Assembly: GCA_015680685.1 (NCBI GenBank)
Contig: MNCI01028413.1
Coordinates: 220,924 to 284,923, forward strand
From: Gnetum montanum
Taxonomy: Eukaryota; Streptophyta; Gnetopsida; Gnetales; Gnetaceae
Reading direction: 5' to 3'
DNA length: 64,000 bases
Within the stretch, counting starts at the first letter, position 1; each line of letters begins with the position of its first letter. A program made the position numbers and the translations under genes. The notes under the pieces were generated by a model. The model had not been told where the DNA came from. It saw only the letters and a list, made by a program, of their open reading frames with translations, and searched no databases. Shown here in pieces: positions 11,999 to 24,480 of this stretch.

Positions 11999-13260
11999 TG
12001 TAATAGTATGTATCTTAACCAAGTTAGTAATTTGAACATACCAATATGTAATGTATCTTAGATGTACTTGGAATGCTTCATAAATAAGTTATTTTGAATG
12101 TTTTATTGAGAAAAATTACTTATTTCATTTTTATGAAAGTACATGACTCTAGGAGTTAAGATAATATGAACTTAGAAAGAAGTACACATATCTCTATAAA
12201 AAGGTAAATAAATAGTAACCTTGGTAAAAGGCGATAAATGAATAATAATCTCATTGAAGTAAATAGTAACTAGGATAAAGTAAATATAAAAGGTGAAATA
12301 AGTGGTAGGTGAGGTGGAGAAGATACTAGAAAAAGAATATTTTCCTAAAATCTTCCAATAGAGGTGACATCTTCTAACCCTCTACTATCCTCACTAATTA
12401 TAGAACTCTCTAAAACTCAAAGGACCCTTCCCATATTAGGCCTATAAATACCCCCTATCCCTATCCCTTGGGCACACCAAATAAGAGTAGGAAGAGCCAC
12501 TCAGAAGGAGAGCATAAGGCCTAGAAGTGTTAGAGAAGTGAAGAAGAAGTTCTTCAAGAAGATTCCTAACGTTTCAGTAAATCTATCTCCTACGCTTTCT
12601 TTAATGTAACTAATTTCTTATTAATGTGTGTTGCATGCATATGTATGTATAGATGTTTATGCATAACATTAGATTATTTCACTTATATTATGATGATACT
12701 TATTTCTTATAAGAAGATACTATTACCTTAATTGAAAATTATAGAAGCTTTATTATAAGTTTTAATTATATAATCTTTGAGTGGTAAAATCATTATACTC
12801 TCTTTTAAGATTCTTTTATCATGCCTAATAAATATTGTTATGAATGATCAATTATACATGAATAATCTCACTAATATCTTAATTTGTGTATGTGTGTGAT
12901 GTTGATCTTGTTATGTAATATTATAATTCAAGAACTACATGGCCCTAATTCCTTGTAAAATCTATAAGGATATGTAGGTAGATAAGGCCATGGCCTTTAG
13001 TGTGGGCATCCTTCCTCTTCTATGGAAGAGGATTTTGGAAATAGTTTATTAAATTAATTAGTATATTACTTCTTTGTAAATACTATATAGATTGGCAAGT
13101 ATAGTTAGTTGTTGTAGAAGTAATTCTTGATTTGATACACACTTTATAAGTATGATCTTGCTTAAGATTAATTATAAATATGCTTATGTTGTTAAGTATT
13201 TCTTCTAGTTGTGGAAAGCTCATTACATGATTTACCTATCATTGGCCTCTATTGTTACAT
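11999..13260. repeat. Possible LTR-like or promoter-bearing repeat; no gene
   Basis: AT-rich DNA between the RT remnant and element 3. A TATAAATA box at 12443-12450 is followed by a purine-rich leader-like stretch, as in an LTR promoter and R region. It could be a solo LTR with TGTAAT...TTACA ends (11999-13259), but the flanking five bases (ATGAA and TCGGT) do not match, so this stays tentative. Confidence 0.3.
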
Positions 13261-14136
13261 CGGTAAGTGGCAAGGTACCCCTATGCCCAACCATACGAAT
13301 CACAAGCATTCATGCACAATCTAGTTGAATTTCGTGGATGGGACTAGTTGTGGCATCTAGAAGGTTATGCTCTGATTGCAGTTCATTGTTCTCCCACTTG
13401 GACTAGTGGTAGCTTTCTCATGTATGGTTTAGTCCCAAGTGAGGCATATGATGTTGTCTAATTTCTATGCGACTTCTAATGATGACAAAGGGATGAATTA
13501 ATTAAGCTACTAAACAATGAAAAATAAGATAAAAACTAGCCTATGTGTGATGAGTATATGCTCTTAATCATCCGTATACATCTGGGACTTCGTGAAACTA
13601 CTTTTGGAATTGCCAAGTGTATGTTATTGGGTGTGCCAAATGATACATTGCTGGGTTACAAAGTACTTACACTTAAACGCTCATGATTAAGGCATATGCA
13701 TTTCGCTTAATGACAAAAATAGTAAATAACAATAAATGGAAACATTTAACTAAATAAAATAGTAAATAATTAACAATTAAAAGCAATAATAATCTAAGTG
13801 GATGCTACAATGATGGGAGTAATCTTGATCTTTATTTCCAATCATGTACGTGTCCAAGTACGTCACACTCAAACAAAGTTGTTGTACGATTACAAACATC
13901 ACACTGCGGGCATGCACTGGGAATAACAAGACTCTAAGAAAGACTATCAAAAACTGAAAACTAAAACTATCTTCTCTACTACTTATTCGTCTACTCAACC
14001 ATGCATCCAAGTGTGGTATTTATAGGTGAACCCAAAGGAGGCAACATTGGGTATCTGACATAGTTTCTTGGCTCTGACGTTGGGCACCTAACATCAGGGC
14101 TTTGACATCGAGGCCTGACAAATGATGAATTTATCA
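13261..14136 (-). repeat. 3' LTR of element 3
   Basis: Opens with a decayed copy of the family start followed by GGCAAGGTACCCCTA, and ends TTTATCA just before TACCCCCAC, which is the purine tract on the minus strand. Degenerate U3 repeats (14040-14130) resemble the palindromic cluster of the element 1/2 LTRs. Confidence 0.8.
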
Positions 14137-14279
14137 TACCCCCACAACAGAATGAAAACTTGTCCTCGAGTTATTAGGAAGGTATGGGATTATTGACTAA
14201 CTTAAATAATGAACAAAAAAATTGACTCTTGCATGCCATAGTGGTGTAATATAAAAATGGAATACATTATCATAAAACA

Positions 14280-17002
14280 AAAAACAAAAATTGAGAAGTT
14301 CATGTGGCGCCTAGAGGTGGTGGCTCCTCCATTGATTACTTTCCTTTGTCACCAAGTTTTTCAAATTTGTAATGATTCAACAACACTTGCAAATTCTCCT
14401 CTTCCATCCTTGGGTTGTGTACCATCCAGGCTATTGAGTCGATGTGTGCTGGTGCTGGTACATCCCGAGGACATGGTAGTTACGAGAACATCTTATTCGC
14501 CTTTCATACCACATTGCAAATAGCCATCGTTCGTTCTCAAAGGCCCTAGCTTTTTCTCTAAGTTCATGATAATTTTTTAGTCATCTAGCTAGGTTTGAGG
14601 CTACATATTTTTGTCCTTGATAGCTAGCTTTGACCACCTCCAATTCTTAGTTTGCTACTTGTAGCTTCTGCAAAGCATCCTTTCGATTTGCAAACTCTTT
14701 CTCATATAATGCATAGGTGGTCACAACCTATTTTTTTAGCCAATTATGAGGATGACCTATTGTTAACATAATAAGTTTGGCATATTTAAGGTTAGCCAAT
14801 GCCATGTATTCTTTCATATCTTCTATATGTAGGTGTTTATTCTTGACTTCCAAGATGGGCTGCCACTTAGGATTTTGGGCTGATAAGGAGCTAATGTGGG
14901 CTTTGGCCATCTAGATCTATTTTTCATTTATCTTCTTGTACATGTCTACTTGGTCACAAAAGTGCTCTTTCAATTTCTTGTGCTTTTTGGCCTCATTTTG
15001 CCACTCGCAAATTTCAATTACTGACTTCTGGAAAATAGCATGGACCTCCTCCATTGAGAGGGTTCTATTCTCTTTGGCTAATCTACTAATATCCTAGTTG
15101 ATCCTCACTAGTTTCTCTTTCAACTGGTGGACGCTTTCTTCTAAAATATTCTTTTACTTCTACACTGCGGTCAACCTTGAGTTCTCTACAACGAGCTACT
15201 TGTTTTCTTCTTGTTTAGTGGTAAATGCCTTTTTGTACACATGAGATTGTGCATTAGCAGCAAAGGCATTCTAGACTACCTTTTCTTTTTCTTGTTTAGT
15301 AGCTATGTTCTCCTTCATTAGCTTAGTCACTTGCTTTGTCTTGAATTGCTCAAGTTGGTCTCGCACAACAAAATGGGCAGGATCCCATCGTTTGACTCTT
15401 GGGGTAGTTGGCTCTTCTTGTAGTCTTTGTACTTCTGCTTCTACATTCTCTAATTTGACTTCAGCCATAACCAACTTTTCTTTGGTTTGAATGTGTTGCA
15501 GTGACATCACTAGGGATGTCAAACAAGGTAGTCATTACTTGCCTTGTCTATAGCAATCGATCAAGCACGTCCTCATGCACTGCAAGAGTCATTGAAGTCC
15601 TAGCCAACATTTGTGCATCTCTAGTTCTCAATAGATCTACTAGAGGCACAACAAACACATTAAATGATTCTTTGATATGGTCTATGATTACTTCTATTGT
15701 GCCTATTGCATCCTCATGTTGCAGTACCACAACTATGGCACCTTCTCCAATTTCAAGCATTACCTGAAAGGATGTGGCATTTCTAGAGATTTACTGTGAC
15801 CATAATGATCCTTCTCCTCCTAATTGTAGCAAGATCTACCCCTACATTGGATTAGAAAAAAATGTGGGCCATACAACATCATCCATCACTCTGAAGAGGT
15901 TAGACTCATCTCTACTTCCCCAGCTGATGGCTTCAGTGATCTTTTGCAAATGACTCATCAAGGGCCTATAGTCTTATAGTGGTGGTGGTGGTGGAGCTTG
16001 TGTCTATCGATGCTACTCAAGGTCATGTTTTGTTTCTACTTATGGCTCTACCTCCTTCTCTACTTCTTATTCTTCACCAAGATCTTTTCTTGGTGCTGCA
16101 AGTTTTAGTAGTTCAGAAAAGGAGGCATTCTAAGCCTTCCTGAGGATATCATTGGTATATCCCAAGATTCCAGTGCACTTGCACAACCTTCTAATTAGGC
16201 AAGGAAATGGAAGTGTTGGTTTCCTTGCCTTCTTCTCTTCAAACCATCATTGGGTTTCAATGAAATAAAACTAAAAAATATTAGCCATAGATTTGCCCAA
16301 TAGAATAGCACTTTCCCTAGTTGCATATCTGGAAATTCAATTGAGCCCTTTGGTGGAAAACAGGTGATAAGTCCCGATCTTGAAATATGTTCTTTCTTCT
16401 AAAGTAATTTCATTATACATTTTATCCTTGTTTTTGTATGCCCATTTTAGCCACATTTTTTTAGTCTCAGGGTAAGATCTGGTTGAAAAATGGGTTGCCT
16501 TAGCCCCTTCATTCAATAGATTGAGAGTCATAACAATAGCTTTGACTAAAAAAGAGACATTTACTCCATAGATGTTAATAGTGGTACCTTCATCTTTATT
16601 GTGCTAGAATTGATGAGTTTTACCTAGGTACCACTTGGCACTATTTGACAAAATGGATCACAAGGAGGATGCCTTGAGTTGCATCTAAACTGCTTCTAGA
16701 GAAAACTTCATGAATGGGCCGAAATTCATTTCCAAAATGACCGAGGCCAACGTGGGCTTTTCTAGAATGGTAGTAAGGCAATTAAGGGGCAACATGAGAC
16801 ACTGTCCCTGCTCAAGAGCTTGTGCTTCTACAACCTCCCCTTGGGTCGATTGACCAGTAGCAGGAGCCTCTTGGTGAATGAGAAAAGATTGAGTTTCCTG
16901 CTCTGCATGTTCTACATGTTAGCCTTGCTAGCTGTAGCCACCTTATGGACACTTAGTGGCTCTTTGTGAGGGTTCACCTTGTGCACCTCTTTTTGGGGCC
17001 AT
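14280..17002 (-). pseudogene. Coiled-coil cargo ORF of element 3, resembling 'putative plant transposon protein'
   Basis: Starting at an ATG (17002) with MAPKRGAQGEPSQRATK, the minus strand reads through stops to about 14280. Recognisable parts are a globular segment near 16590-16340 (NVSFLVKAIVMTLNLLNEG, then SYPETKKMWLKWAYK), a further segment near 16330-16160 with LPFPCLIRRLC, and a heptad-rich, Glu/Lys/Leu-rich region (15522-15271 and 14910-14728, including EYMALANLKYAKLIM). The globular part resembles the 'putative plant transposon protein' family found in plant repeat ORFs; this is from memory and unsearched. Function is unknown. The same protein, in the same order, is in element 4, so it is real cargo of a repeat family. 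This copy is a pseudogene. Confidence 0.6.
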
Positions 17003-17049
17003 CTACAATCAAGCAAAGATCAACTGTTACTAAGGTTGTATTCATTATC

Positions 17050-17265
17050 ACTAATTAGATAACAAAATGTTGCCCTCCATGTCCCTCCAATGCATCTATT
17101 CATCCTGGTGCAAGATAAAGGCGAAGTCAGGAATATACTCATCTAGATGAGTATAGACCACCTTGCACTATTGGGGCACAAGTGGTTTTGAGCCTTCTTG
17201 CCATTGATTGGATGTATGCTCAAATAGTGGTGGAGACTTTCCTTGCAAGAAGAAGCCATATTAGT
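17050..17265 (-). pseudogene. Gag N-terminal fragment in element 3
   Basis: The minus strand translates to pieces such as YTHLDEYIPDFAFILHQDE and MHWRDMEGNIL, which match the Gag N-termini of elements 1 and 2 (YTHPDEYIPNFTFILHQDE, MRWRDLQGNIV). It sits just inside the 5' LTR, exactly where Gag starts in the relatives. The rest of Gag is missing, replaced by the cargo ORF, so the leader and Gag start seem to be retained as a 5' module. Confidence 0.8.
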
Positions 17266-17385
17266 TCTAAAGAAAATAGTGTACTTTTGTTATTATTATT
17301 TTTCTTAATGATTTCAACTTTAGGATTCATTACAATGTCATTATATAATTTCACTACATCCTAGGTAGCACACATAGCTAATTAA

Positions 17386-17406
17386 AGTCCTCGACAACAA
17401 CAACAA
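17386..17406 (-). other. Decayed primer binding site of element 3
   Basis: On the minus strand, directly inside the 5' LTR, the sequence reads TTGTTGTTGTTGTCGAGGAC. It keeps the TTG, GTTGTCG and GGAC parts of the TTGGCGCCGTTGTCGGGGAC site used by this family. Confidence 0.55.
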
Positions 17407-18194
17407 TGATGAGCAGCAAGCAATCCTTACACCCACCCATACGGATCACTAGCGTTCACTAAGCAATCTAGTTGAATTTTGTAGACTTTAGTTCTCTAAG
17501 TATACCTTATCTAGGTAGTGGAGCTTAAAGACATGATCATTGTCTTCCTAGTTTTACTTATGAGGTATAATGGTATGGTTAAGTATAATTAAGGCATATG
17601 ATTTGTATCATTTTTATATTTTTCATTTAACTCACTTGAGTATAGAAAATAAATTAATTAAATGTTTAATTAATCTAAATAACTAATTAATACTTCAAAC
17701 TAATCTTAACACAAGCATTCATTCCCACCTTCTGTACACATCTTGAACACATTGCAATGCTACTGGGTTACCAAGCGTAAGTGCTACTAGGATTACCAAG
17801 CGTTAACGTATGCTTGAGGTGGGCATACTTGTGTGTGTAAATTACTTGTTATTAATTAATTAATTAATTAAATTCATGAACATAAATTGCATTAACAATA
17901 AATGCATTAAGTAAATATTATGCTACGTCCAAGTGCTACAAGGTTTATTAAGAAAGCTCATCTTTATTACCGTTTACACTGGGGTATCCAAGTACATCAG
18001 TGCTTGAATAAAGATCTGTACACTTCTCAACTCTTACTACAGGCACTTAGAAAATATTCTAACTCTGAAATGAACAAACTGGAAGCTCCACTATGCTACT
18101 TAATAATGAATGTCATAAATGCAATCGAGGCACACATTTATATAGGCAAAACCAAACACTTCGCCAACATAGTCAAACCTATGATGACTCATCA
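17407..18194 (-). repeat. 5' LTR of element 3
   Basis: Starts TGATGAGCAGCAAGC and ends GACTCATCA. Shared blocks with the other family LTRs include the poly(A)-signal region (AAGCTCATCTTTATTACCG) and the accgt/aaccgtta-type lines around 17700-17820. Confidence 0.8.
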
Positions 18195-18209
18195 AACAAG
18201 AAAATAACC

Positions 18210-18840
18210 AGGATCCTAACAAGAACCATTAATTAATGTATGAAGGACTAGAGTATGAAACTCAATGATGCTATTTGGGCTTATCAATCAACTTGGAAAA
18301 TTTCTATAGGTTACTCTACTTATGAGTTGATGTAGGAGAATTTGCCAATACTTCTAATTCAAGTTGAGCTCCATACACTTTCAACTGCCTATGAGCTTGA
18401 CCTTAACCTTAGTCTAGCATAGAAAGAATGCATAATGACACTAAATGTGCTAGATGAAAATCGACAAGTGGCCTTGACAATGAATAAAGTGCATAAGGTA
18501 CACTCCAAACAACATCATGATGCATGAGTCTAAAGAGTCAACTTTTAACCTGACAATAAGTTTCTTTACTAGAACCCCATGCACGTACAACATACTAAGT
18601 TTCAAACACTATGGAAAGGATCTTATATCATTTATACAACTTTGCCTTCTGGTTCCATGACCATTTACCATCCATTGTGCTTAGATAAAATTCTATTGAT
18701 CAACATCCAACAAGTTAAGCCTTTCCTAGAATCCAGAGTAACAAACAACACTAACCCTTCAGAGCACAAACAAGCACATTCTAGTTTTAAGATCTTCTCC
18801 TCTCAACTCAATCATGGGGGAGATGGCCATCCATACTAAC
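18210..18840 (+). pseudogene. Ty3/gypsy integrase C-terminal remnant with purine tract
   Basis: Plus-strand translation with several stops gives the end of a gypsy integrase. LNDAIWAYQSTWKISIGYS (near 18256-18315) matches the ALWAYRTT.KTPIG.SPY block, followed by STAYELDLNLSLA and NVLDENRQVA. Then a GPY/F-type module appears: KFQTLWKGSYIIY and SGSMTIYHPL (18595-18680), ending IQQVKPF. A G-rich tract, TCATGGGGGAGATGG, lies at 18813-18828, as expected at the 3' end of an element. Integrase inserts cDNA into the host genome. Same strand as the RT remnant at 11270-11970, possibly one old element split by element 3. Confidence 0.85.
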
Positions 18841-20848
18841 AACCTGATGAGGATAACAAAATTTTTATCTTTTTGTTTTGTAATTTTCTTCATATGTTTT
18901 CCTTTTTCTTAAATATTTTATTAGTTATTTTATATATTTTGATTTTCCTTTCCTTTCGATTTTATTAATGTTTCTCTCATTTTATGGGAATTCTTCAATT
19001 TTATTATTGCCATTACTAATCTAGAAATCTATAACTACCATGATTAATTAAATAAAAAACCAAATATTATCTTTGGATTATGCCATTTACTAACACTCTA
19101 TCAATTTTTGGTGGTGCCATGGAGTGAGATCATGACATCCACACATTCCATCTATTCCATGAAAAATTAGTGTCCTAGGAGCCATGGTTCTTTCACATTG
19201 TAACTTAATAAGTAATCAATAATCTTGAAACCTATCGAACTAAGAAAGGACCAAGTGGAAATAGCACTAGGTGTGATCTTAAGGGAATTTGATATGGGTT
19301 TTCTCAACATCATTCTTAAGATTATATGATACTTCACTAGTATAGCATCACTCCTACTATCAACCATTAAAGGAAGCACATCTTTGCATGGTGTGGTTTT
19401 CATGAAAAAAAACAAACAAATATTGGAATTCAAATCACACCCCTTGGACTAAATAATGGACTATAATCATTGGTTATGAGGTTGCAAAGACATGTTACCC
19501 GTGCTTGAAGGCACCTCTCTAACTAAGGCCCTCTTTACTTCCTTCTTCTCTTTTCTCTTCTCTTGGAGTGATGATTATCCTTGGATTATTCTAGACTTTT
19601 GATCAATGTAAAAGAGCAACGGTGTCAATGTGAGTTCACTAAATGATATATGGACTTCGTCTTGACTTGGAAAAAATTGGGATTAGATCATCTTAGACAT
19701 AAATTACACTAAGAATCTTGTGCGAGTAGAATGCTAATGATCTCTACCATGTTCTCTCTCTCTACACCAATGCTTCATTCATGGTTCATCACCTCACTTT
19801 CTCATACCATGGAAAATTATTTAGTTATTTCTAGAATATATAATCCTTAAAATTTTTTTGATAGCTATGGAATTTAATTAAACTCAACTACTCATCATCC
19901 CGCAGGCCCACAAACTCCTTAAGATGAAGGCATGCAAGGGCAAATAAGGCCTATGCCTACTTTGGGGAAGGTCCACTTGCATTCCTTTAGTTTAATTTCA
20001 ATTAAATTTCCTACCTAGGATCACTTGTTTAATATATCATCCCAACAACATTCAAAAATCTATTTTGACTACATTTTGACATCATAACTTCATCCAAAAT
20101 CGACTAGAACCACTTCTTCTAAGCTAAGCTAACCCTCTTCTATGTATTGCCATCATTCTACATCTTTTTGTCTTTCCTTCGACTCTTGTTTCATTCTATA
20201 ACTCATCCAAAATTCTTCTATGAATTTAAGTACAAAAATGCTAAGTATGATTACGTCAATGCATCCCCATTGATGTAGTAGGATGAGTCAACATAGCCCC
20301 ATTAATGCATCTCCATCAATGCAAAATGATGAGTTGACGTAGCCTCATCGATGCATCCTCATTGACGTAGCATAAAAATACTATAAATATGAATGAGACT
20401 TAGCTTATTTTGCATCATTTTTCCAAATAGAAAAAGGAGTTTTTGCCATTTTTCAGAGCCGAAGAACCTTCCAAGCATCATAACTTTTAAACCACTACTC
20501 CATTTTCCTCTATTTTCTCAATCCATGTGCTACAAGAGGTAAGCTCTACATCGTGGAGGACATAACCTTTAGTTTTTGGCAGAGAATTTTTTGAAATTTT
20601 TCCAACTCCCCAAGATGAATCCATTAAAATAATATTAAATTACTTATTATGAAGGATTAAAACTAATAAATAAACTTTGATGGCTAGTAAATAAAATCAT
20701 AGAACTAGCTAAGATCACAAACAAGCATTGAAACGACCAACTCTTAACACCCAATAATTAGACATAATTTAATCTAACAAGAAAGGTATTAAAATAACTA
20801 AGCATTATAAAGTAAAAAGCTAATAAGGGGTTATGTTTGTGATCATAG
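18841..20848. other. No gene recognised; AT-rich DNA with a TATA-containing repeat near the end
   Basis: No coding region could be supported. At 20240-20380 short units containing AATGCATC and CATTGACGTAG recur about three times, followed by a TATAAATA box (20382-20389). This resembles an LTR U3 promoter, perhaps the decayed 5' LTR of element 4. However, no clear match to the LTR at 30941 could be shown. Confidence 0.5.
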
Positions 20849-21360
20849 ATGGCACCAAAATGAGAATCATAGGCAAGAGGGCTTTCACAACCCAAGGAGA
20901 AGTGACGTAGAGGAGGAAGGGGACAACAATAGTAGCAACCCCAAGAACAATCAGCTAAAACAACCCATGTTATAGGACCCCTTCAAGAAGAGCTCAAAGT
21001 GGAATCTATTTGGAAAATTCCCATGGTAGAAATGGGCCAGTCCAAGTAGGATGAGGTTTCTAGGCCAAGGCCTAGCTTGGAAGTCATTGTCATGGAGGCC
21101 TACTTAGAAAAGATCAAGATTAAGGAGGTCCAAAGTTCTATCCTTCAAGAGCTGAACTCTAGACCCTTCTTGGAACTAGCACCAAAGGAGGTCTATGCAC
21201 AATTGCAGGGATCTCCCATATGGCCCATTATATCCAATAGTGGATAATGGTACATGGGGGAGACCTAACTATTTTGTAACAATCGACAAGGAGATGCGTC
21301 AGTGAAAATTAACGATATCACCATCTCCTACTTAGTTAAGGTCATTGCAAAGGTCCTCAG
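20849..21360 (+). pseudogene. Cargo ORF of element 4, 5' part
   Basis: Begins ATG GCA CCA AAA, like the element 3 ORF (MAPK), with stops soon after. Later parts translate to LELAPKEVYAQLQGSPIWP and ASVKINDITISYLVKVIAKV; the latter aligns with TTINIYGVNVSFLVKAIVM in element 3. It ends where the element 2 LTR begins. Function unknown. Confidence 0.65.
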
Positions 21361-22141
21361 TGATGAGTGGCGAGGTACCCCTACACTCAACCATACAAAT
21401 ATGAGCATAACATGCACGATCCAGTTGAACTCCATGACTAAGTGCCTACACGCCTCATGGAACACTTAAGGTTAATTATTCGTTGTCTTCCCAGACTTAC
21501 TTGTATTTGTCATGGTGTATGGTTAAGTAAGTCTGAGGTATATGATTTTTATAACTTTTTTTATTTTATCTCCTATGCTAGTGAGGTGAAGGGTTGAAGA
21601 GACTAATTACTAACTTTAACTAACTAACTAAGTCTGAATTAACCTAGCGTCAGCATCCATTCCCACTTACCGTTCACACCCTAAACCAATGCAACCGTGG
21701 TTACCAAATGCTAGTCGTTGCTGGGATCACCATGCGTAACGCATGTGCTCGAAGTAGTCGTACTAAGGCACTTAACTAGGAGAGAAGGGTTGAGAAAGAT
21801 TTAATTCCTAATAAAGCATTTAAATGGAAAATAGTAAATAATAATAAATAAAATCCTAATTAGCCTACTCCATGCACTGCAAGGTTTATCCAAGAAGTTC
21901 GTCTTTATTGTCATACACAAACTTGTGTTCAGGTACAATGTTTGCTCAAATAAAGATCCGTTCACTTTGGAGCTCCTATTACGAGCACATGGAAAATATT
22001 CTATCTCTGGAGAGGTAAAACTGCCAGAGTTTTCCTAAGGGCTAGATCTAGACCTCCAACAAAGGGAGAGCCGCCTTTTATTTATAAACTTGGTGGCGGA
22101 CTGCGATATCGCAGGGGACAATGCGATATCGTGTCCCATCA
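21361..22141 (-). repeat. 3' LTR of element 2
   Basis: 781 bp, TGATGAG to CCCATCA. TATA box at the complement of 22078-22086. The U3 has two palindromic units (22103-22112 perfect, 22123-22132 near-perfect), against three or four in other copies. It lacks the internal segment that makes element 1 LTRs longer. Confidence 0.9.
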
Positions 22142-24480
22142 TACCTCCATGACTAAATGAAAACTCGTCCTCAAGTTCCTTACAAAATATTGGGACGATA
22201 TGGGATTATTGACTCAAATGGAACTAATGGGATGACATGTGAACGGATCATCATTACAGAACAACAAAACTGGTGTTCATGACAATAAGAGTGAACACCT
22301 TATTACATTGACATCAGGCCTTATTTGGCAACTTGAGAAAGAGAGAAAGAAAGAAGTTTTGCTGCTACCAACGCCAAGATTGCGCCTTTCGTTGTCCATC
22401 CGTAAGTGCGCCATCGATCTTGCTCCTTGCATAGCTGCTTTTAGCACTACTCCATTCCATGTGTCCCTTCCAGATCTAATCTATTGTTGCATGATTGCCA
22501 TCTGCACACACAACACAGTCTTATATTAGCAAGGGTAAATGAATTTCAATGCAGTTGATACCTTGCTTCGATGAAAGGTCCATTAGCTGAGTTGTGGTAT
22601 GGCTGATACAAATCTAGAGATATAATAATGGTGACTACCAAAGGTGTAGGGGTTAGGAGAAAATCAAAAAAATTGGGCCTTGTACCCCAATGACTAATCG
22701 CGAACTGCCGGTAGTGAGAGAATGGAAAAAGAAAAGGAACAAGAAAGAGGAAGAAAAAGAGACAACCATGACATCAATGAAAGGGATGTCAAGATGGAAA
22801 TGAACAAAATGAAATGGATTGCAAAAATGTTAGGGAAAATAATTTAACTAGTGCACCAAAGAGGAATGTTAGTGGGTCCTCCCCAAAGCAGACTCATGCC
22901 CTTAATGCCCTGACAAACCCACATTCAAAGAGTCCGTAGGCTTTGGGAATCTCATTTGAAACAAGAGTTAAAGTCTTAACCGCAAGAATTTACCAAAAAG
23001 AAAACAATGTATCTACCAAAATATACACTAATGATACAACTGGCAATGAGGTGAACAATGGAGAGAAGGGTGGAGAGAAAAGAATGGAATGGAATCCCAA
23101 GAACAAGGTGGTGTACAGCCCCTTGTGTGTTTCATGATTAATTTGACTTAGAAAATCTCATTCCAACTCCAGCCTCAAACAAACCACATCCAGTGACTTT
23201 GCATTAATGCATTTGGCTAATCCATCCTCTTAAAGTAACAAGAATGCCTTCACCCAAGAGCCACCACCATTCCGATGAACAAAGGAGGAGAGAATGGGAA
23301 GTGAGAAGGGCCTTAGTTAGAGGGAACATTTTTATTTTAGTTCCATAACCAATGCTTGTAGCCCAAATGATTATTTCATCTAAGGGGTGTGCTTTGAATT
23401 CTCACTTTCCTTTTTTTTTTTGTGTTTATACGTGAGAACCACACCATGCAAAGACTTTGTTATTTTTATTTCTCAGCTTCCTAATGATTGGGTAACGTTG
23501 AACAGTAAGAAAACTCAAGAAGAAAACATCCAAGCACCCAAGAGAATGGCCAACACAAATGCATCAAGTTCCCTTGAAGTCACACCCTTTTCAATCCTTG
23601 AGTCCTTCCTTAGTTTGAGAGGTGCCCAGTCACCGATTCGTTAGAGTTCTTATTTAGAAAGGGACTATATGTTTCCAAGCCAAGAGAGACCATAGAACTT
23701 GTGGATGGATGGATGAAGTGGACTCATTGCCTGCTATATCAAAAGAACCATACCTTAGTATCAACATCATGACTTAAAGGTAAAAACCAAACATTAGCAA
23801 CCAATATGAAAACAGTTTATACCATCATGTAGAACACTTATTGTGTGACAAACTTACAAGGTGGAGAACACACACACACACACACAAAATGAAAAAGTAT
23901 AACAATGTTGAAAAAAAAACAAGAAAAATTAAAGAAATTTGTAAAACAAAAATGTGTAAGACAAAAATGTGTAAAACAAAAATGTGTAAAACAAAAATGT
24001 ATAAGACAAAAATGTGTAAAACAAAAACGTGTAAAACAAAAACTGTAAAACAAAAATGTGTAGGACAAAAAGCTAAAAAGAACTAAGGGCCCCAAATGAT
24101 TAGCATAGGTGGCCATCTCCCCCATGACTGAATTGCAAGGGAGAGATCCAAAATAATGAGTGTTTGTTTGAATTTCGTAGAAGTGCCCAAATTCTCCCAA
24201 TTGATGTTCTTAGATTAAGGGGTGGAAGTTGGTGACGCTCATATTCCAAGGTATCTATGCTTTCATTGTTGGCATGGGTTACTTCCCCAGTTCGTTCCAT
24301 GCATGTTTGTTGGTTGCTCTTCTGAATAGCTGTCAACCACATGGTGTCTACTACTGGTTGTGTGGTTGCTACATACAGCCATCTGTCTCACAGTATCAAG
24401 GGCACACCTGTTGCATGGAGGAGATGTTGAGCATTCCTCCATGTCATCACCCAATGAATCACTATATGTGATGCATTGAA
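22142..24480 (-). other. Non-coding 3' block of element 2
   Basis: Collinear with 1165-3500 of element 1 and similarly without RT or integrase motifs. Contains the CA-repeat (23868-23886), the 15-bp array (23940-24075) and the internal G-run (complement of about 24116-24125). Retention of this long block in two independent insertions shows that the deleted form itself transposed. Confidence 0.75.
23940..24075. repeat. 15-bp tandem repeat, about nine units (element 2)
   Basis: Units of the form ACAAAAATGTGTAAR, expanded compared with the six or so units in element 1 (3010-3100). Confidence 0.88.

Larger units (their letters stand above)
13261..18194 (-). mobile_element. Element 3: non-autonomous LTR element with a coiled-coil cargo ORF
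   Basis: Bounded by LTRs 13261-14136 and 17407-18194 of the same broad family as elements 1 and 2 (shared GGTACCCCTA start block, TGATGA/TCATCA-type ends, TATA and internal blocks) but clearly diverged. The interior is only 3.3 kb. It begins with a fragment matching the N-terminus of element 1/2 Gag (17265-17050), then an unrelated long ORF (17002-14280). No protease, RT or integrase is visible. No matching target duplication remains (TACAT versus AACAA), so the element is old or rearranged. Its ORF is shared with element 4. Confidence 0.8.

Noticed and set aside
11999-13259. Solo LTR with TGTAAT…TTACA ends
   Set aside because: Flanking bases do not form a duplication and no second copy is in the window. 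Kept only as a tentative repeat.
3010-24075. Regular short repeats suggestive of a CRISPR array
   Set aside because: Units are contiguous 15-bp repeats with no unique spacers, and the genome is eukaryotic.
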